A stretch of DNA of 64,000 nt, taken from NCBI RefSeq assembly GCF_900107155.1, contig NZ_FNOX01000003.1, forward strand, positions 372,001 to 436,000, given 5' to 3'. Position 1 is the stretch's first letter. Every line of letters begins with the position of its first letter. The notes under the pieces were generated by a model. That model was given only the letters and a program-made list of their open reading frames with translations. It ran no database searches and was not told where the DNA came from. Below, in pieces: positions 61,501-64,000 of this stretch. The position numbers and the translations under genes are program-made. Origin of the DNA: Pseudomonas salomonii (GTDB lineage Bacteria > Pseudomonadota > Gammaproteobacteria > Pseudomonadales > Pseudomonadaceae).

Positions 61501-63538
61501 TGAGATACTTGACAGCTATGTGAAGTTTTTACTGGAATGTTCAGATGCAGACTTTGTAGCCTCAATCCATACAATTATGTCAGAGACAGCCGCAGCTTCG
61601 GTTTGGGCGCGGATCATTGGTATAGCAGCTGAACGCCCAGGAGTGGCAGACGACCTGCTATGGCCAATTGCCACCTCAAATGACATGCTTGAACTGATTG
61701 ATGTAGTCAGGGATGCGGTTACCTTTCTCGCTGCGGTATTTCCAAGGCGGTCGGTTTCCGAAAGGAGCAATTTCGAAGCTGTGCTTCTGGAAAACGTAAG
61801 AAGCGCTGACGAGAATGAACGTCGAATCTGGCAATCCCGTGCAGCGCGTTTTCTTTCCATCCTTACGGACGAGTCCCTCGCCGAGAGTCCTCTCAGGGAG
61901 TTGCGTACTGAGCTGGAGCAACAAGGACTACTAACTGGCAATCGACCCCACATGACGATGAAGCTGGGCTGGGGCAGATCGGAAGACTTCACTGACAGCT
62001 TGCTCAAGGGGGATGGAGTCGATTTAGATGAAGGCTCCGACGCTGAGCTGAGGCGAACTGTGCGTCCTTTAGACGCGCTGATTCGCAACGCCGACGGGTT
62101 GGACACGCCGGAGTCAATCGCCGAACTCTGGTTGCTGACCGCTACTGTCATAACCACAATCGACCAGTTGACCGCGCCACCGCCCCATGAGCGGGTACTT
62201 CAAGCCAGTTGGGGCTCAGTCAGCAATGCAGTAGAGAAGATCGTCCAGTCGGAGCACTACAGCGAGATCCGACTGGGTCATCCGTCCTTAACCGCTCTCA
62301 TCGCAATCTTGGATCGGATGGCAGTCAACCCCTTTCCCGAGGCACGAAATTCCAACGACTCCGGCCTCATGTCTTGGGGGAACTGGGATGTGCGCGTTTA
62401 CGTCGCATCAAGCTATATGAGCTTGGCCGCCTTCAGTAGCTCAAACGCGGAGAGCTTACGAGACCAGCTTATCCGCGCTCTTGATGACCCCGCACCAGCC
62501 GTTCGCCTTCAAGTTGTGCAGTCATTGAACACTCTGTGGGAAGTGGATCGCGATCACATGTGGAGGATGGCGGCGAAGGTTGCAGCGGAAGAGATTGATA
62601 TCGGAGTGATAGGTTTCTTTATCGGTGGCCCTCTTTTCAGCCTTGCCGAAGTAGCACCTGAACGTTGTGAAGAATTCATAAGCGGGATTCTCGCTAGGCT
62701 GCCCCACCGGCAGGAAGAGGAAAGCCGGCAGGGTGATTTCTATGAGGCGATCGCCAGCATGGCATCCCGTTTGTGGATAGTAGGTGGAAGAAACATTGCT
62801 CATGGATGGATACTGAATTGGGTTCGGACGCTCGAAGACTCCGACGCTTTTTTGTGGCCATTGGTTTCGTGGCTTCGCGGCCCACTCTTTACCAGTTATC
62901 AAAACGACGCTACTGACCGCGATAGCGAAATTCAGAGTCGGGCCCGAGAAGTATTGCGCGCCATCGTTGACTCGGCTGGCGATGCTTTGGGAGCAGCCAA
63001 GCTGGATCTGATGGATGATTGTAGTACCGAGCCGCAACGCATCGCTGCTGAGCGACAATACAAGGCCGGTCTTCGCTTGATGGAGCATAGTTGCAATCAG
63101 CTTTATTTCGGTTCTGGTGCATTCAAGAACGGAAAGACCGGCGGAAACGGTGCGGGTCTTGGCGATGAAGGAGTGATGCGCAACTTCCTGGCCGAATATG
63201 AAGGCATTCTTGATCGAATAGCCCTATCCGGCAACTCAGCTGTCGCTTATCACCTTGTCGAGCTATATGACCATCTTGCAGGTGCTTCGCCCGATCTGGT
63301 GTTCGACAAGGTCGCCGCGCTGGTGGTCGGGCCCGCCGCCAGTGACGGCTATCACTATGAAAGCCTGGCGCTCGATTCCGTCGTCCGCTTGGTACGTCGC
63401 TACCTCGCTGACTACCGGGCCGCATTTGATGATGTGAGTCGCCGCGCTCGTCTCGTGAGCGTCCTTGAACTGTTTTCCAGCGCGGGGTGGCCAGAAGCAC
63501 TCAAGTTGCTCTACGAGCTACCGGATTTGCTACGGTGA
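58523..63538 (+). CDS. Giant STAND NTPase with N-terminal nuclease-like domain (Avs-like defence protein)
   Basis: 1,671 residues from the first ATG; ATG 58589 or ATG 58652 may be the true start, since no ribosome site supports 58523 and the conserved part begins about residue 33. Residues 33-200 resemble a PD-(D/E)XK nuclease: GLDDIEVTLSDGS, then VQCKTR with Asp88/89, Gln103 and Lys105. A STAND-type ATPase follows: Walker A GEPGAGKT at 348-355, Walker B LLIIDALDA (Asp417, Asp420), a sensor-like SIRTFDLR, and a winged-helix part with HHVLFDHVAGRFYL. From about residue 640 to the end there are long helical repeats, probably a sensor domain. The combination is that of antiviral STAND proteins. 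The gene overlaps the next by four bases. Confidence 0.75.
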   Translation: MATLGSDIWSLERRNCRMLPKGMEEAALITTTPPAGGRATQAGMDFGAAVGVWFASHLVTATPVGRRFGLGVGAFPIKLQFETGTGLDDIEVTLSDGSVILVQCKTRPRLSNSSESGLASTISQLVRFVVSQTTLTSYVDPARTSAVLAVANDAPASLNNLESACRMFDTGGTWSEVYARVSNCQRSALDILRDRANAEWSVQCSGVVPDEELARFAMLLHIVRFDAFETGSDLRECARTLGVRLFGGEEAGNAPLETLNGIVRRLVRSGAPTDKGGLLHLLRTAGHEDLCAPMFDADIARLTKRTQTEVARLERHSRLTIDGGVAIPRGCMPILKAAAEEGSLLVIGEPGAGKTGVLVALAQERLRSELPTVFLSVDDLYGVTTLDTLRTTFDLEAPILDVLHNWPGSSPGLLIIDALDASRGGPSESLFARFIEDVLRTLGERWSVLASIRTFDLRNGRRFREAMVGAPPSTDYAEPGLESVRHFKIPRLNDDELAGLTERSTQLGELLGHAPPSLRELLKNVFNLSIASELIDGGTAAASIRSIATQSELLEEYEDQRLSSSRLQTAVAASVKAMIDRRRLTVRKIDIGHEALDDVLRSGVLVASGDRVHFAHHVLFDHVAGRFYLDWTDTHRLQAQVTEDPAIGLLLGPSLKFAMERVWRDDAPGRYSTWALTIAITSANGIDPVVASVALRTVAEHVESPADAQGLCDLLRDKIEADIMGPALSRLSRFVGMSLADKGAPSSSAMLSWAEVAVQAALSAHRLYADAARFLLFTLSERGDFADRAFALKFGEAARALLSLAWQFEPPLPNLASSAIRMVTKSFNSDITASRKLLSRILQEPRFTKHAHEEAPWLAEGVLTILKSDPGFAVEIYEVLFDRAAPAEGDSWMGGSVSRIMPLRSNKRQDYEHARWHLQQALPSFLAHQPGSGTLAVNRATLGLAADRRSYLRSMEPRKVAIGGDHALLILEDSLSLQQWRESSERNGGQPGSEILDSYVKFLLECSDADFVASIHTIMSETAAASVWARIIGIAAERPGVADDLLWPIATSNDMLELIDVVRDAVTFLAAVFPRRSVSERSNFEAVLLENVRSADENERRIWQSRAARFLSILTDESLAESPLRELRTELEQQGLLTGNRPHMTMKLGWGRSEDFTDSLLKGDGVDLDEGSDAELRRTVRPLDALIRNADGLDTPESIAELWLLTATVITTIDQLTAPPPHERVLQASWGSVSNAVEKIVQSEHYSEIRLGHPSLTALIAILDRMAVNPFPEARNSNDSGLMSWGNWDVRVYVASSYMSLAAFSSSNAESLRDQLIRALDDPAPAVRLQVVQSLNTLWEVDRDHMWRMAAKVAAEEIDIGVIGFFIGGPLFSLAEVAPERCEEFISGILARLPHRQEEESRQGDFYEAIASMASRLWIVGGRNIAHGWILNWVRTLEDSDAFLWPLVSWLRGPLFTSYQNDATDRDSEIQSRAREVLRAIVDSAGDALGAAKLDLMDDCSTEPQRIAAERQYKAGLRLMEHSCNQLYFGSGAFKNGKTGGNGAGLGDEGVMRNFLAEYEGILDRIALSGNSAVAYHLVELYDHLAGASPDLVFDKVAALVVGPAASDGYHYESLALDSVVRLVRRYLADYRAAFDDVSRRARLVSVLELFSSAGWPEALKLLYELPDLLR

Positions 63539-64000
63539 AGTTGCTCGCAGAAACCGGCGCGTTCGCCGAGAAGCTACGTACGGGAATGCAGCAGTTTCGG
63601 CGAGAAGAGGCGTATCTCCGGAATCAGTACGCAACTGCCGAGAGCGTAGCGCCGGAGTCGATGCCTGCCTCCATGCTGGAGCGTCCGACGCGACGCTTCC
63701 TCATAGATCACTTCTTGCGGGCGCTTGACTGGAATCCGGATAACCCGGGACAAGTCATTGAAGAGGCAAGAGCATATAGCGCAAACAACGATCGTCTGTA
63801 TTTTGACTATTTAGGTGTATCGCCGACCGATAGAGCTCCGGTTTTAATCGTCGAGGCTAAAGGTTTTGATATCCCAAAACCTCGACGTGCGAGAGGTTCT
63901 GAGCTTGACGCGAAAAATATGGCGACACTCATCTGCGAAGCTCTGTTCGCACTCAAGGATAAGTCTCAAAGGGGATCAGGCATTATTGCGGAATGGGCGG
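63535..64000 (+). CDS. Second nuclease-like protein, truncated by the window edge
   Basis: Starts with GTG at 63535 in a GTGA overlap with the STAND gene stop, so translation is coupled. The 155 visible residues include LIDHFLRALDWNP near residue 60 and then RLYFDYLGVSP and VLIVEAKGFDIPKPR, the D...ExK signature of PD-(D/E)XK nucleases. The layout recalls the N-terminal nuclease region of type I restriction subunits (HsdR_N). The rest lies outside the window. With the preceding gene it may form a two-component defence system. Confidence 0.65.
   Translation, partial: MKLLAETGAFAEKLRTGMQQFRREEAYLRNQYATAESVAPESMPASMLERPTRRFLIDHFLRALDWNPDNPGQVIEEARAYSANNDRLYFDYLGVSPTDRAPVLIVEAKGFDIPKPRRARGSELDAKNMATLICEALFALKDKSQRGSGIIAEWA

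Overview
The window is a GC-rich chromosomal segment from a Pseudomonas of the fluorescens type. This is inferred from the gene set (pxpABC, ptrB-class oligopeptidase, ycgN/ycgL/rnd, pobA/pobR, an aruI-like decarboxylase, a DUF6124-like protein) and from several copies of the typical Pseudomonas REP hairpin (core GTGGGAGCGGGCTTGCTCGC). No rRNA or complete tRNA gene was seen.

Positions 1-49,700 look like ordinary core and flexible chromosome. 1-5.7 kb: end of a VWA/CoxE-like gene, the 5-oxoprolinase operon pxpABC with a divergent LysR regulator, a DUF2937 membrane protein and a class II glutamine amidotransferase. 5.8-17.8 kb: oligopeptidase, cyclic-nucleotide-binding protein, spermidine-synthase-like protein, periplasmic ParB/Srx-like protein, YajD, an rRNA/tRNA-type methyltransferase, a degenerate gluzincin-like peptidase, YcgN, nitroreductase, hydroxyacid dehydrogenase, and RNase D with YcgL. 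18-33 kb is catabolic: glutamylpolyamine-synthetase-like enzyme, PheC-like binding protein, a Cache protein, a DHA2 exporter, 4-hydroxybenzoate hydroxylase with its AraC regulator, an MBL/NAD(P)-binding pair, and a 2-ketoarginine decarboxylase/aldehyde dehydrogenase operon. 33-41 kb: LysR regulators, a muconate isomerase, an MHS-type transporter with a binding protein, a ParDE toxin-antitoxin (TA) pair and a cold-shock protein. 41.7-44.2 kb: an ECF sigma/anti-sigma/TPR/cytochrome b561 operon. 46-49.7 kb: an MFS exporter, a DUF6124-like protein, and two TA modules (RelBE-type and MntA/HepT-type).

From about 49,771 to the right edge the character changes: lower GC, more AT-rich promoters, long gene-poor gaps and accessory genes. 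The boundary is a 21-bp fragment matching the 3' end of a serine tRNA, followed directly by a tyrosine integrase. This is one end of a tRNA-targeted integrative element whose other end lies outside the window. Its cargo looks defence-like: a membrane protein with a winged-helix tail, a HEPN protein, a serine recombinase, a protein with an IQIG (RHIM-type amyloid) motif and a hydrophobic tail, small membrane proteins, an XRE regulator with a multi-site operator, and a 1,671-residue protein. That protein combines a PD-(D/E)XK-like nuclease, a STAND NTPase and a very long helical C-terminus. It is translationally coupled to a second nuclease-like protein that runs off the window. This last pair is the best candidate for an anti-phage system (Avs-like architecture). 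Between them the cargo genes leave gaps holding runs of small hairpins and three separate tracts of eight C.

Most REP and related hairpin elements in the core part sit between convergent genes, where they probably act as bidirectional terminators or mRNA 3' stabilisers.
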